DNA of 64,000 nucleotides, taken from contig NZ_AOJE01000012.1 of NCBI RefSeq assembly GCF_000337915.1, positions 1 to 64,000 on the forward strand, written 5' to 3'. This document shows, in pieces, positions 33,524 to 40,044 of this stretch. The notes below the pieces were generated by a model. It had not been told where the DNA came from and made no database searches. It worked only from the letters and a program-made list of their open reading frames with translations. The DNA is from Halorubrum saccharovorum DSM 1137 (lineage in GTDB: Archaea > Halobacteriota > Halobacteria > Halobacteriales > Haloferacaceae). Every line of letters starts with the position of its first letter. Position 1 is the first letter of the stretch. Made by a program: the position numbers and the translations under genes.

Positions 33524-34813
33524 TCAGCCGTCGGTCGCGCTCTCCGGTCGCTCCGCGCGCCTGTCGAAGACCGAAAGCACCGGCTCCGGGTCCGGGATCC
33601 CCGGGATCCGGTACTCGCCGTCGCGGAGTTCGATCACGACGGTCTCGGTCCCGAGCCGCCGGTCGAGCCGTCCGCGTGTCACCCGCAGGTCGGTCTCGTC
33701 CCACGGCTCGACGCGCCACAGCGCGACGCCGAACAGGCGGTCGCGGGCGACGAGCGCGTCGCCGCCGGCGCGGTACGAGACGAGCCCGTACCGGAGTTCG
33801 TGGTCGAGGGCGGCGAGGCACAGCGGGACCGCGACCGCGACCGCGAGGAGAACGGCGACGGTCCCCCAGTTACCACCGATCGCGAACAGCGCGGCGACGA
33901 GCGCTGGGGCCGCGGCGAGGTACCACAGTCCCGGATGACCGAGGGGCGTCGTCAGCGCCCCCGCGAGCCGCGCCCGCCCGGGCTGCCGGACCGTCTCTGC
34001 CGGGCCCGCGACCGCGCCGTCGGGCGGCTCCGGCGCGGGCGGCTCGTGCGAGAATCCCAGATCGAGCGCCGACGACTCGTCGAACGCCGCGAGCCGATCG
34101 CTGTATAGCCCCGCGAGATCGAACGCGGCCTTCACCGCGACGATCCCGAGCAGGAGCGGGAGGCCGACCGCGTCGGGGTCGAGCGCGGCGATCGGCGCGT
34201 CGCCTTCGAGCGTCGCCGCGCCGACGATCGTCACGGTGAACAGCGCGCCGAGGAAGATCGCCGCGCCGCGGGCGAACACCCCCCGTATCGCCGTCTGGGC
34301 GCTGTGATCGCGGTACTCGCCGCGCCCGAAGTACTCGACCAGCGTCGTCCCCGCCTCGCCGGCGAAGACGGCGAGGACCGCGAGCGTCACGGTGTCGAGC
34401 GCGGCGGGGGCCAGCCCGCCGTCGGCGACGACGCCGACGGTGAGCCCGCCGACGATCAGCCAGACGACCGCGAGGATCGGCGCGACTATCGGGAGGACGA
34501 GAAGCGAGGAGAGCCGAATCCGGAGGCCGGTTCGGGGGATCGACAGCCCGACTCGGCGCTGCGCGAGGGGGCCGGCGATCAGCGCGTCGCGCTCGATCTC
34601 GGAGGGCCGCCCGGCGAACAGCGCGCGGACCACGGCCCAGAAGGAGGCGATCCCGAGCTCGAACCAGTAGAGCGTCATCAGCGCCGCCGCGTTCCAACCG
34701 AGCGCGACGACGCCGACGAGCGGGAGGACGTTGGAGAGGAGGAACCCGATCGCCCGCGGGCGACGACCCCGAGCGAGGGCTCCCAGAGACGAAGCGTGGT
34801 CGGTGGAGGGCAT
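33524..34813 (-). CDS. DUF6498 multi-pass membrane protein
   Basis: A 429-residue protein with several hydrophobic helices. The opening LLSNVLPLVGVVALGWNAAALMTLYWFELG, described in parts, is LLSNVLPLVGVVALGWN followed by LMTLYWFELGIASFWAV. This is the pattern of DUF6498 proteins, of unknown function. A C-terminal soluble beta region (about 340-420) follows the last helices. A minus-strand TATA-like box at 34838-34845 lies 25 bases before the ATG, indicating a leaderless transcript. Confidence 0.75.
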   Translation of the reverse strand: MPSTDHASSLGALARGRRPRAIGFLLSNVLPLVGVVALGWNAAALMTLYWFELGIASFWAVVRALFAGRPSEIERDALIAGPLAQRRVGLSIPRTGLRIRLSSLLVLPIVAPILAVVWLIVGGLTVGVVADGGLAPAALDTVTLAVLAVFAGEAGTTLVEYFGRGEYRDHSAQTAIRGVFARGAAIFLGALFTVTIVGAATLEGDAPIAALDPDAVGLPLLLGIVAVKAAFDLAGLYSDRLAAFDESSALDLGFSHEPPAPEPPDGAVAGPAETVRQPGRARLAGALTTPLGHPGLWYLAAAPALVAALFAIGGNWGTVAVLLAVAVAVPLCLAALDHELRYGLVSYRAGGDALVARDRLFGVALWRVEPWDETDLRVTRGRLDRRLGTETVVIELRDGEYRIPGIPDPEPVLSVFDRRAERPESATDG

Positions 34814-34858
34814 CCGTTCGATCGATCCGGATCCGAAGTTATAAGTGGTCGGTGCGGG

Positions 34859-35071
34859 TCACGGCGCCGGTCCGGCGTCGCGGTGGAGGTAGAGGTACGC
34901 GAGCACCGGGAGGATCGTGAACACGAGCGTCGAGAGGGCCCAGAGTGCCGCGTAGCGGCTTCCGCGCGCCTTCGCGTCGCGGTAGATCCACAGCGCGGCG
35001 GCGACGACGACGCCGTAGATCACGAGCGTGAGCGGGAGCGACCACGGGAGCGCGACGCCGAAGGCGCTCAT
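34859..35071 (-). CDS. Small two-helix membrane protein
   Basis: A 70-residue protein with two transmembrane helices (LPLTLVIYGVVVAAALWIYR and LWALSTLVFTILPVLAYLYL) joined by a basic loop (RDAKARGSRYA). It resembles the short PLDc_N-like membrane proteins common in haloarchaea. Its ATG overlaps the stop of the GNAT gene (ATGA), so it once was translated after that gene from the gatD transcript. The inserted element now separates it from that promoter. Confidence 0.75.
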   Translation of the reverse strand: MSAFGVALPWSLPLTLVIYGVVVAAALWIYRDAKARGSRYAALWALSTLVFTILPVLAYLYLHRDAGPAP

Positions 35072-35660
35072 CGGTCCCCGCCCGTGAGGTCCGCGCTCAT
35101 CACGAAGTCGGGTTCGGCCGCGACCGGGACCCGGTTCGCTCCGGTGTCGCTCACGTGCTCGACCGTCTCGGGGATCAACACCCGGGCGTCGTCGGCGTCG
35201 GCCGCGGCGGCGTCCGCGGCGATCGCGTCGTACAGCGCGCCGGCGGCGTCGACGTCGCGCCACGCGGCGACGCCGTAGGTCGCGGTCCGGGTCGGCTCGC
35301 CGTCTCCCTCGCGCTCCGTCACGCGCGTCCGGACCGCGAACCCGCCGAGCGCGCTTTCGCCGGTGACCGCGAGCAGTCGGTCCTCGGCGGCCGCGGTCGC
35401 GAGTCGCTCGCGGGTGAGCGCCGAGCACGCCCACGACTCGTCGGGGTCGAGCGCGAGCCCGCGCAGGTGGTCGCGGGCGTCGCTGTCGCTCCAGAACGCC
35501 CACGCGGCGTTCGGGTCCGGGTCGGCGAGAGAGGGGTCGGCCGGCTCGGCGTCCGTTTCGGTCGGCTCCGGCTCCGCGAACCGGAACTCCGTCGCGGGCT
35601 CGAAGCCGACCGCGCGCGACTGCCCGAGCCCCATGACGTTCCACGAGAACACCATGTTCC
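35068..35660 (-). pseudogene. GNAT N-acetyltransferase, 3' (C-terminal) half, cut off by element
   Basis: This GC-rich fragment encodes NMVFSWNVMGLGQSRAVGFEP and about 175 further residues to a stop that overlaps the next gene. It has no start of its own inside host sequence. Joined to the fragment ending at 40222-40235, the reading becomes CRNMVFSWN in frame, which is the expected uninterrupted GNAT sequence. The open frame continues into the element to a codon at 35832, so a chimeric product starting in the element is possible. The truncated half lacks the acetyl-CoA motif. Confidence 0.9.
35647..35660. repeat. Left attachment site (att core copy 1)
   Basis: GAACACCATGTTCC, matching the copy at 40222-40235 at 12 of 14 positions with an identical 8-base block ACCATGTT. 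Host sequence lies to the left and element sequence to the right. On the coding strand the core spells the codons for Asn-Met-Val-Phe of the interrupted GNAT. Confidence 0.88.
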
Positions 35661-35721
35661 AGATATACTCCAAATTATTCACAGCAAAACAACTAAGGCG
35701 GTGGCTCATTGACATGGTAGT

Positions 35722-36342
35722 ATGGGAGAACCAATACCCACTGTCGACCGTGGTGACGGAGGTAAACCAACTATCGCACTGCGAGCCAACACACCACGAC
35801 AAAAGGCTGAATGGGAACGAGCCGCCGAACAATCTGGGGAATACGACAGTGTTTCACACCTTATCAAACTCGCAGTAAGTCGGGAGCTAGCGGGAATGTA
35901 TACTAGTGACATGGGTAATGGCAGTGGTATTAGTGACCACCAATTGAATGAGGTATTAGATACACTTGAATCTCTTGAGGGGGAGGTAGGAGGGCTTAGT
36001 GAGGATATCGATGAAGCGACAACGGCCATGTATGCTAGTGAAACAACCCTCTCCGATGAGACAATCACCACTGTCTATGCCGACCTTCCAGTAGGTCCTA
36101 CACAAGCAACAACGGCACAAGCTGTCTCTGCACGGACGGATATAGACGTAGATACTGCTAGTGTTGCGCTCGGCCAACTAGCAGAAAGTCACCCCGCCGT
36201 AAAGAGACTGCCATTCAAAGACCTAGGGGAAGCGGGAGACGACGGCACTGTTACCGCCACATGGAACGGGAGGGAGATACCCATTGAAGGTGCGAGAAAG
36301 GCTGTCAAACGTCGCAACCCCCTCTACTTCAAGGAGGAATAA
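35722..36342 (+). CDS. Integrase-operon partner protein, RHH-like N-terminus
   Basis: A 206-residue protein read two bases before the integrase start. The N-terminus (KPTIALRANTPRQKAEWERA, then SGEYDSVSHLIKLAVSREL) resembles ribbon-helix-helix DNA-binding proteins of haloarchaeal plasmids and viruses. A coiled-coil-like middle (LNEVLDTLESLEGEVGGLSE) and a C-terminal winged-helix-like part (ATTAQAVSARTDIDVDTASV) follow. It probably regulates or assists recombination, as accessory genes next to SNJ2-type integrases do (inference). Codon use is AT-richer than the host's. Confidence 0.75.
   Translation: MGEPIPTVDRGDGGKPTIALRANTPRQKAEWERAAEQSGEYDSVSHLIKLAVSRELAGMYTSDMGNGSGISDHQLNEVLDTLESLEGEVGGLSEDIDEATTAMYASETTLSDETITTVYADLPVGPTQATTAQAVSARTDIDVDTASVALGQLAESHPAVKRLPFKDLGEAGDDGTVTATWNGREIPIEGARKAVKRRNPLYFKEE
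36331..36338 (+). promoter_or_regulatory. Strong Shine-Dalgarno site for the integrase
   Basis: AAGGAGGA lies seven bases before the ATG at 36345, within the last codons of the upstream gene. A canonical ribosome-binding site is notable here because most host genes look leaderless; it supports translation from an internal position of a shared mRNA. Confidence 0.75.
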
Positions 36343-36344
36343 GC

Positions 36345-37370
36345 ATGTCTCTAGATTACTGCAAACACGCAAAAGACGTGGAGAAAGTAATAGACAAAGT
36401 TCATTCACGGAAGACTGATTCCACTGCAAATCGATATGCTGGAAACATTCGAGTCTTTGCCAAGTGGTGCGACACTGACGACGCACCTATCAACAACCCC
36501 TTTGCCGCGACAGTGGTTGACATAGAAGATTTCCTATCGCACCTAGCAGACGACTTAGATTATGCGTATAAGACAGTGAACGTGTACATTTCCGCCCTCG
36601 CAGTGTTCTATGATGAGGCAGAAAAGCTTGCAGACGGTGGGAGAGGTATTCCAGACCCACGGAGAGAATCAAACAGCGACCCTCTCAATTGGGAAAACCC
36701 CGCTAGCAAAGCCACGATCCCCGACATGGAAAATGACGGAACAAAGCGGGCTAAATCTCTTGAGGGGAAAGATTATGAAGATAAGTTAACGACCGATGAG
36801 GTAGAGAAACTTGTAAAAAATGCTACCTCTCCCGTGACTAGAAACGCCGCGATTATTGAGGTTATGTATCACGGTATGCTACGTCGAAAAGAAGCGGCTT
36901 ACCTGAAAGTCAGCGACATAAACCGTGACGACAGAATAATCACAATTCGGTCTGAGGTGGCTAAGAACGGGAATAAACGCCGCGTTCCATACACAAGGGA
37001 CTTAGATAATTATCTCAGACCGTGGCTTGAGGTAGACAGAGACGCTTACGCATTAGCCCCCGACTCAGAGTATCTTTTCTTAAGTAACGAACGGGAACAT
37101 TTATCACCGTTCCATATTGGTCGAATAATCCACAACGCCGCCGAGTCTGCCAATTTGCAAGAAGTACTGTTTACGAACGCCGTGGAGCAAGAGATTCACC
37201 GCGTTACTGGCCATTCACTACGGCGGTCGGGAGCTACAAGGCGGTGGGAAGCGGGAACCGATATCTACACATTAAAACAGTGGTTAGGGCATAGTTCCGT
37301 GGATACCACAAAAGGTTACATCAACGCTGATAGTGACGAATTAATCGATAAGAATCGTAAGAATTGGTAG
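36345..37370 (+). CDS. Tyrosine recombinase (integrase)
   Basis: A 341-residue site-specific recombinase that would integrate and excise the element. The N-terminal SAM-like core-binding domain (about 1-105; NRYAGNIRVFAKWC, YAYKTVNVYISALAVFYDEA) precedes the catalytic domain. Catalytic residues are Arg in YHGMLRRKEA, Lys in VAKNGNKRRVPY, His and Arg in HSLRRSG, His in LGHSS and the nucleophile Tyr in TKGYIN. All are present, so the enzyme looks active. It sits about 0.7 kb from the left att site. Two 35-base repeats follow directly. Confidence 0.93.
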   Translation: MSLDYCKHAKDVEKVIDKVHSRKTDSTANRYAGNIRVFAKWCDTDDAPINNPFAATVVDIEDFLSHLADDLDYAYKTVNVYISALAVFYDEAEKLADGGRGIPDPRRESNSDPLNWENPASKATIPDMENDGTKRAKSLEGKDYEDKLTTDEVEKLVKNATSPVTRNAAIIEVMYHGMLRRKEAAYLKVSDINRDDRIITIRSEVAKNGNKRRVPYTRDLDNYLRPWLEVDRDAYALAPDSEYLFLSNEREHLSPFHIGRIIHNAAESANLQEVLFTNAVEQEIHRVTGHSLRRSGATRRWEAGTDIYTLKQWLGHSSVDTTKGYINADSDELIDKNRKNW

Positions 37371-37373
37371 ATT

Positions 37374-37408
37374 CTCTGAGAGCCGCACAGTCGGCTTAGA
37401 ATCGATTT
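37374..37408 (+). repeat. 35-base direct repeat, copy A
   Basis: Begins four bases after the integrase stop and matches copy B at 33 of 35 positions. Its core includes GAGAGCCGCACAGTCG. The copies are 183 bases apart start to start. They may be arm-type sites for the recombinase, regulator sites or transcription end elements. Confidence 0.93.
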
Positions 37409-37556
37409 TTACCACAACACGACCAAAACCCCTTACAGACTCAAGAAATCTACTGACGAGCCGCTGAGAAGATTACAGGCGGTAATAATCTCGGAAGTCA
37501 CGACTCAGATAAGAACGGCAAGTCTGATAGCCACCGAACAAGTCGCAACCAGAATG

Positions 37557-37591
37557 CTCTGAGAGCCGCACAGTCGCCTTAGAATCTATTT
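37557..37591 (+). repeat. 35-base direct repeat, copy B
   Basis: Second copy, with two substitutions relative to copy A (37374-37408). Both copies precede an AT-rich tract. No third copy was found by eye in the element. Confidence 0.93.
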
Positions 37592-38026
37592 GATTTCCTT
37601 CCAAGTGGGTTTCCATCATCTTCGCTCAAAGATCGATTGTGAGCCGATTGTGACGGTCTGAGCGTATCCACGTTTATCGGCGGCTCCTTACGCGTGCGTA
37701 ATTTATGCTGTATATTAACGTAAGTAATAACAGCAGGTAAGTGGAAATGCGGTCTTCAACACAGCCTTCCTTCAAGCCATAGTAAACTATGGCTTTCATC
37801 CAGTCTGTGTTTACATCCCTTATTTCTAGGCTACTCGGCCTAAGTCGAGGGCAAAGACCGTGAGGGGAGAATATAACCATGAGTAATTCACGTAGGTTGT
37901 GTTTCCCTATCGGTAGCTACCTACGTACCGCAGTGTCGGGGCTATGTGGATGAGATCTCCTAGCCGTCACCATCCACGTATCAACCAACCGACACGTTTA
38001 AGTTTGTGGGGTTCCTAATAATAATT
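37592..38026 (+). other. Non-coding stretch with consecutive stem-loops
   Basis: No gene is supported here. It contains three strong inverted-repeat structures. The first has outer arms 37758-37764 / 37805-37811 around a 9-base hairpin 37774-37782 / 37787-37795 with loop TAAA. The second has arms ACGTAGGT 37890-37897 and ACCTACGT 37919-37926. The third has outer arms GTGTCGG 37933-37939 and CCGACAC 37989-37995 around inner arms 37943-37950 / 37973-37980 with one G-T pair. Such a run suits a structured RNA or a replication origin. Confidence 0.65.
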
Positions 38027-38206
38027 GTGACCCAATTCGACATTCCCGACGTAGAACGAAAAAACCCGTGGCACTGTCCAGTCGATTTCTGTGAAAAGAA
38101 CTATGAATCGGCTCGGTCGTTGTCGTTTCACATCAATAGTCGGGGAAGTAAAGGGTGTGAGGCTCATACAGCCTTCAAGCCCGCCAATATTAACGGTCGT
38201 TCGTAG
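38027..38206 (+). CDS. Small C2H2-like zinc-finger protein
   Basis: A 59-residue reading from GTG 38027. WHCPVDFCEKNYESARSLSF followed by His, and a later CEAH, gives a Cys-x4-Cys, x12, His, x11, His arrangement close to a C2H2 zinc finger. Such single-finger proteins are common on haloarchaeal viruses and plasmids and probably bind DNA. It follows the third stem-loop by 31 bases. The GTG start gives MTQFDIPDVERKNPW; a GTG at 38006 would add seven hydrophobic residues. Confidence 0.62.
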   Translation: MTQFDIPDVERKNPWHCPVDFCEKNYESARSLSFHINSRGSKGCEAHTAFKPANINGRS

Positions 38207-38611
38207 TTCGTACAATACTGTCGGGTTTTGTCGACCGTTCTCAACCCCTCCTAATTGTAATTGTGGCGTTTTTAGGCCCTAATAATATTTCTGGAACTTG
38301 GCGGTTGTGTATCGCGTGCGCACAAGCGACGGCTATACCAAGTTATTAATATGCCTCGGGAGATTATTAATAATTTCGCACTTGCTAGTAACACCATTGA
38401 CTGAAATCGATATGGACGTATTGACCGACTAGACCGACTGAAATTTACTACAACTTCTACTTACATGAGGGGTCAGTGAACCTCGAAGGCGTACAGTCAG
38501 GTACTTCAAAAAGCGGGTTTTGTCGTCTGTCTGTATCTGAAACGGCGCTCTCATCTCTTAATGTACGCCTCTAAGGGTCACTGTCTTTTCTCTCACTTTA
38601 TACTCATAACA
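38207..38611. other. Non-coding gap with an AT-rich inverted repeat
   Basis: About 400 bases without a supportable gene. It holds a perfect 9-base inverted repeat, TTATTAATA (38343-38351) and TATTAATAA (38365-38373), separated by 13 bases. This looks like an operator or an easily melted origin element. The right-hand part (38560-38611) should carry the promoter and leader of the four-gene cluster. Confidence 0.6.
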
Positions 38612-38785
38612 ATGGTTCGTGACAATCGGGTTAGGCTTTCAGACCAAGAAAAGAATATTGTTGATATGACCAAGGAATCGTTATTCGATGAGGAAGTTCC
38701 GAGAGGCGTCGTCATTGAACGGGCTTGTCGAAATCTCATGGCAGACGACAGTGGCGGCTCGGATAACGGGGGTGTAGTTCTCTAA
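38612..38785 (+). CDS. Small element protein, RHH-like (gene 1 of four-gene cluster)
   Basis: A 57-residue protein. RVRLSDQEKNIVDMTKESLF followed by EVPRGVVIERACRNLM resembles the short ribbon-helix-helix-like proteins found on haloarchaeal viruses and plasmids. A hydrophilic tail follows. Its TAA overlaps the next ATG (TAATG). It may be the cluster's own regulator. No closer assignment is possible. Confidence 0.65.
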   Translation: MVRDNRVRLSDQEKNIVDMTKESLFDEEVPRGVVIERACRNLMADDSGGSDNGGVVL

Positions 38786-38973
38786 TGACGGATATATCCC
38801 CTTCACGTCGGACAACTACGGTGCCAATCGACTCAGAACAGTACGCCCGTCTAGCGAATCTGGGTATTGAGATAGGTCACTACGATATTAAACCCCACTG
38901 TAGACGAGATAACGCCGAATTGGTGCTTACGACACTTATCGATGTGTTTGAAGCGGAGCATATCGATGACTGA
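38785..38973 (+). CDS. Unknown small element protein (gene 2 of cluster)
   Basis: A 62-residue protein starting on the last base of the previous stop. RRTTTVPIDSEQYARLANLG has a beta strand plus helix start like RHH-type proteins, and AELVLTTLIDVFEAEHIDD is a helix. It contains a His/Cys group (HYDIKPHCRRD) that might bind metal. It overlaps gene 3 by eight bases. Function unknown. Confidence 0.6.
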   Translation: MTDISPSRRTTTVPIDSEQYARLANLGIEIGHYDIKPHCRRDNAELVLTTLIDVFEAEHIDD

Positions 38974-39238
38974 TTTAACGATTGTAGAGCGACGGATAGA
39001 CGTTCTAGACAAAGTAGAGACGGTTAAAAGCGGGCGGAACGAATATGATGGGGAGTATTTCACTGCCGTCTACCCTTCCAGTGAGTCACCACAGACCTAC
39101 GTAGTTGCTCAGTTTTCTTATGAATCAAACAACGACACTGCCGACATTCAGATTTCCGACAATAGCATCCTACTTAACATTGAGAACGGGAACGTCCTTG
39201 CCCTTGTTCCAAGTGAGGCATACGGAGGTGACACATGA
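38966..39238 (+). CDS. Unknown element protein (gene 3 of cluster)
   Basis: A 90-residue acidic, beta-rich protein with no recognised family (VERRIDVLDKVETVKSGRNE, then TYVVAQFSYESNNDTADIQI, then NSILLNIENGNVLALVPSEA). There is no signal peptide or membrane segment. It starts within gene 2 (eight-base overlap) and ends in gene 4 (ATGA), so the four proteins are probably made in fixed proportion. Confidence 0.6.
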   Translation: MTDLTIVERRIDVLDKVETVKSGRNEYDGEYFTAVYPSSESPQTYVVAQFSYESNNDTADIQISDNSILLNIENGNVLALVPSEAYGGDT

Positions 39239-39921
39239 ATATCAGTAAAGATGTAGTGGCGCAGTGCCGTGACCGTGGGGGTGACCGCCTCGAAGACCGT
39301 GACGACAGAATCGGGAATACCCTCGTGGAGGATACCCTCGGTTATCAGGAGGGTAGCTGTCTAGTCGGAGAATCGTATTCGCAGTATCCTGATAGGGAAG
39401 ACCTTGCTAATCCGCAACATGGGTCGTTCCTTCGTGAGCTACTGAGTCACGAATTAGTAGGGTCGTGGTCAGATGCTGTCAAAGAACTTACAGGTGCCCG
39501 AACGGAGGGTATGCTTCGAAAGTGGATTGATAGTCTAGAGCGTGCTAGTGAGTTACATGGGCTTGAATCGCAGGAATTGTTTGCTAACGCCCGTGAACCG
39601 CCCGAGACTCGCAAAGTAATTAGCGAGATTCTGGGCTATAAAATCCCCGACAGCATAGTAGAGACTAATAACGTTCTGCTACTGTCGGCTCTTTATGTCG
39701 AAGGTCTGAGTATTAGCGAGATTAGCGACGTGTTGGAAACGGACGAAACTAGCGTCTCTGATACGCTCAAGTCCGTGGGGTTGCTGGCGGGGGCGACAAC
39801 GGACGAATCCGAGCAATCCTTCCGCCGTCAGTATGGTGAAATCAACCGCCCTAGTGGTGGAGCAAGTGTAAATAAACAGGCTGTATCTGAGTCAGATACG
39901 GTCAAGGTCGTAAGTCGTTAG
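39235..39921 (+). CDS. Element protein with C-terminal helix-turn-helix (gene 4 of cluster)
   Basis: The largest cluster product at 228 residues. A charged N-terminus leads into helices (FLRELLSHELVGSWSDAVKE, MLRKWIDSLERASELHG). A helix-turn-helix-like segment follows, LLLSALYVEGLSISEISDVL plus SVSDTLKSVGLL. It likely binds DNA. As the biggest protein besides the integrase it is the best candidate for a replication initiator or master regulator, but no Rep motif is visible. A T6 run follows the stop. Confidence 0.65.
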   Translation: MNISKDVVAQCRDRGGDRLEDRDDRIGNTLVEDTLGYQEGSCLVGESYSQYPDREDLANPQHGSFLRELLSHELVGSWSDAVKELTGARTEGMLRKWIDSLERASELHGLESQELFANAREPPETRKVISEILGYKIPDSIVETNNVLLLSALYVEGLSISEISDVLETDETSVSDTLKSVGLLAGATTDESEQSFRRQYGEINRPSGGASVNKQAVSESDTVKVVSR

Positions 39922-39926
39922 CGGTC

Positions 39927-39932
39927 TTTTTT
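39927..39932 (+). terminator. T6 run after the four-gene cluster
   Basis: Six consecutive T residues begin six bases after the TAG stop, matching archaeal oligo-T termination. Further T-rich sequence follows within ten bases. Confidence 0.55.
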
Positions 39933-39958
39933 CACTTTCGTTATAATACTCAATAGCC

Positions 39959-40006
39959 GTAGCTGTAGTTTGCGGGAAAGTGCGCGGACGACACTGCGGT
40001 AGCTGT
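39959..40006. repeat. GTAGCTGT repeated 40 bases apart near the right end
   Basis: GTAGCTGT occurs at 39959-39966 and 39999-40006, with one mismatch if extended leftward. Forty bases is close to four helical turns, so the copies would face the same side of the DNA, as arm sites of recombinases often do. They lie about 0.2 kb inside the right att site. Confidence 0.4.
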
Positions 40007-40044
40007 CGCCGAGCCGCCAAAGAAATAGACTCATTCTGAGATTT

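Noticed and set aside
37674-37880. 68-codon minus-strand reading in the element
   Set aside because: It runs through the stem-loop region, has no start context and no protein-like features; the RNA/DNA structures explain the sequence better.
38091-38282. 63-codon plus-strand reading overlapping the zinc-finger gene
   Set aside because: Overlaps the zinc-finger frame almost fully; its Cys/Pro-rich sequence looks like a shadow.
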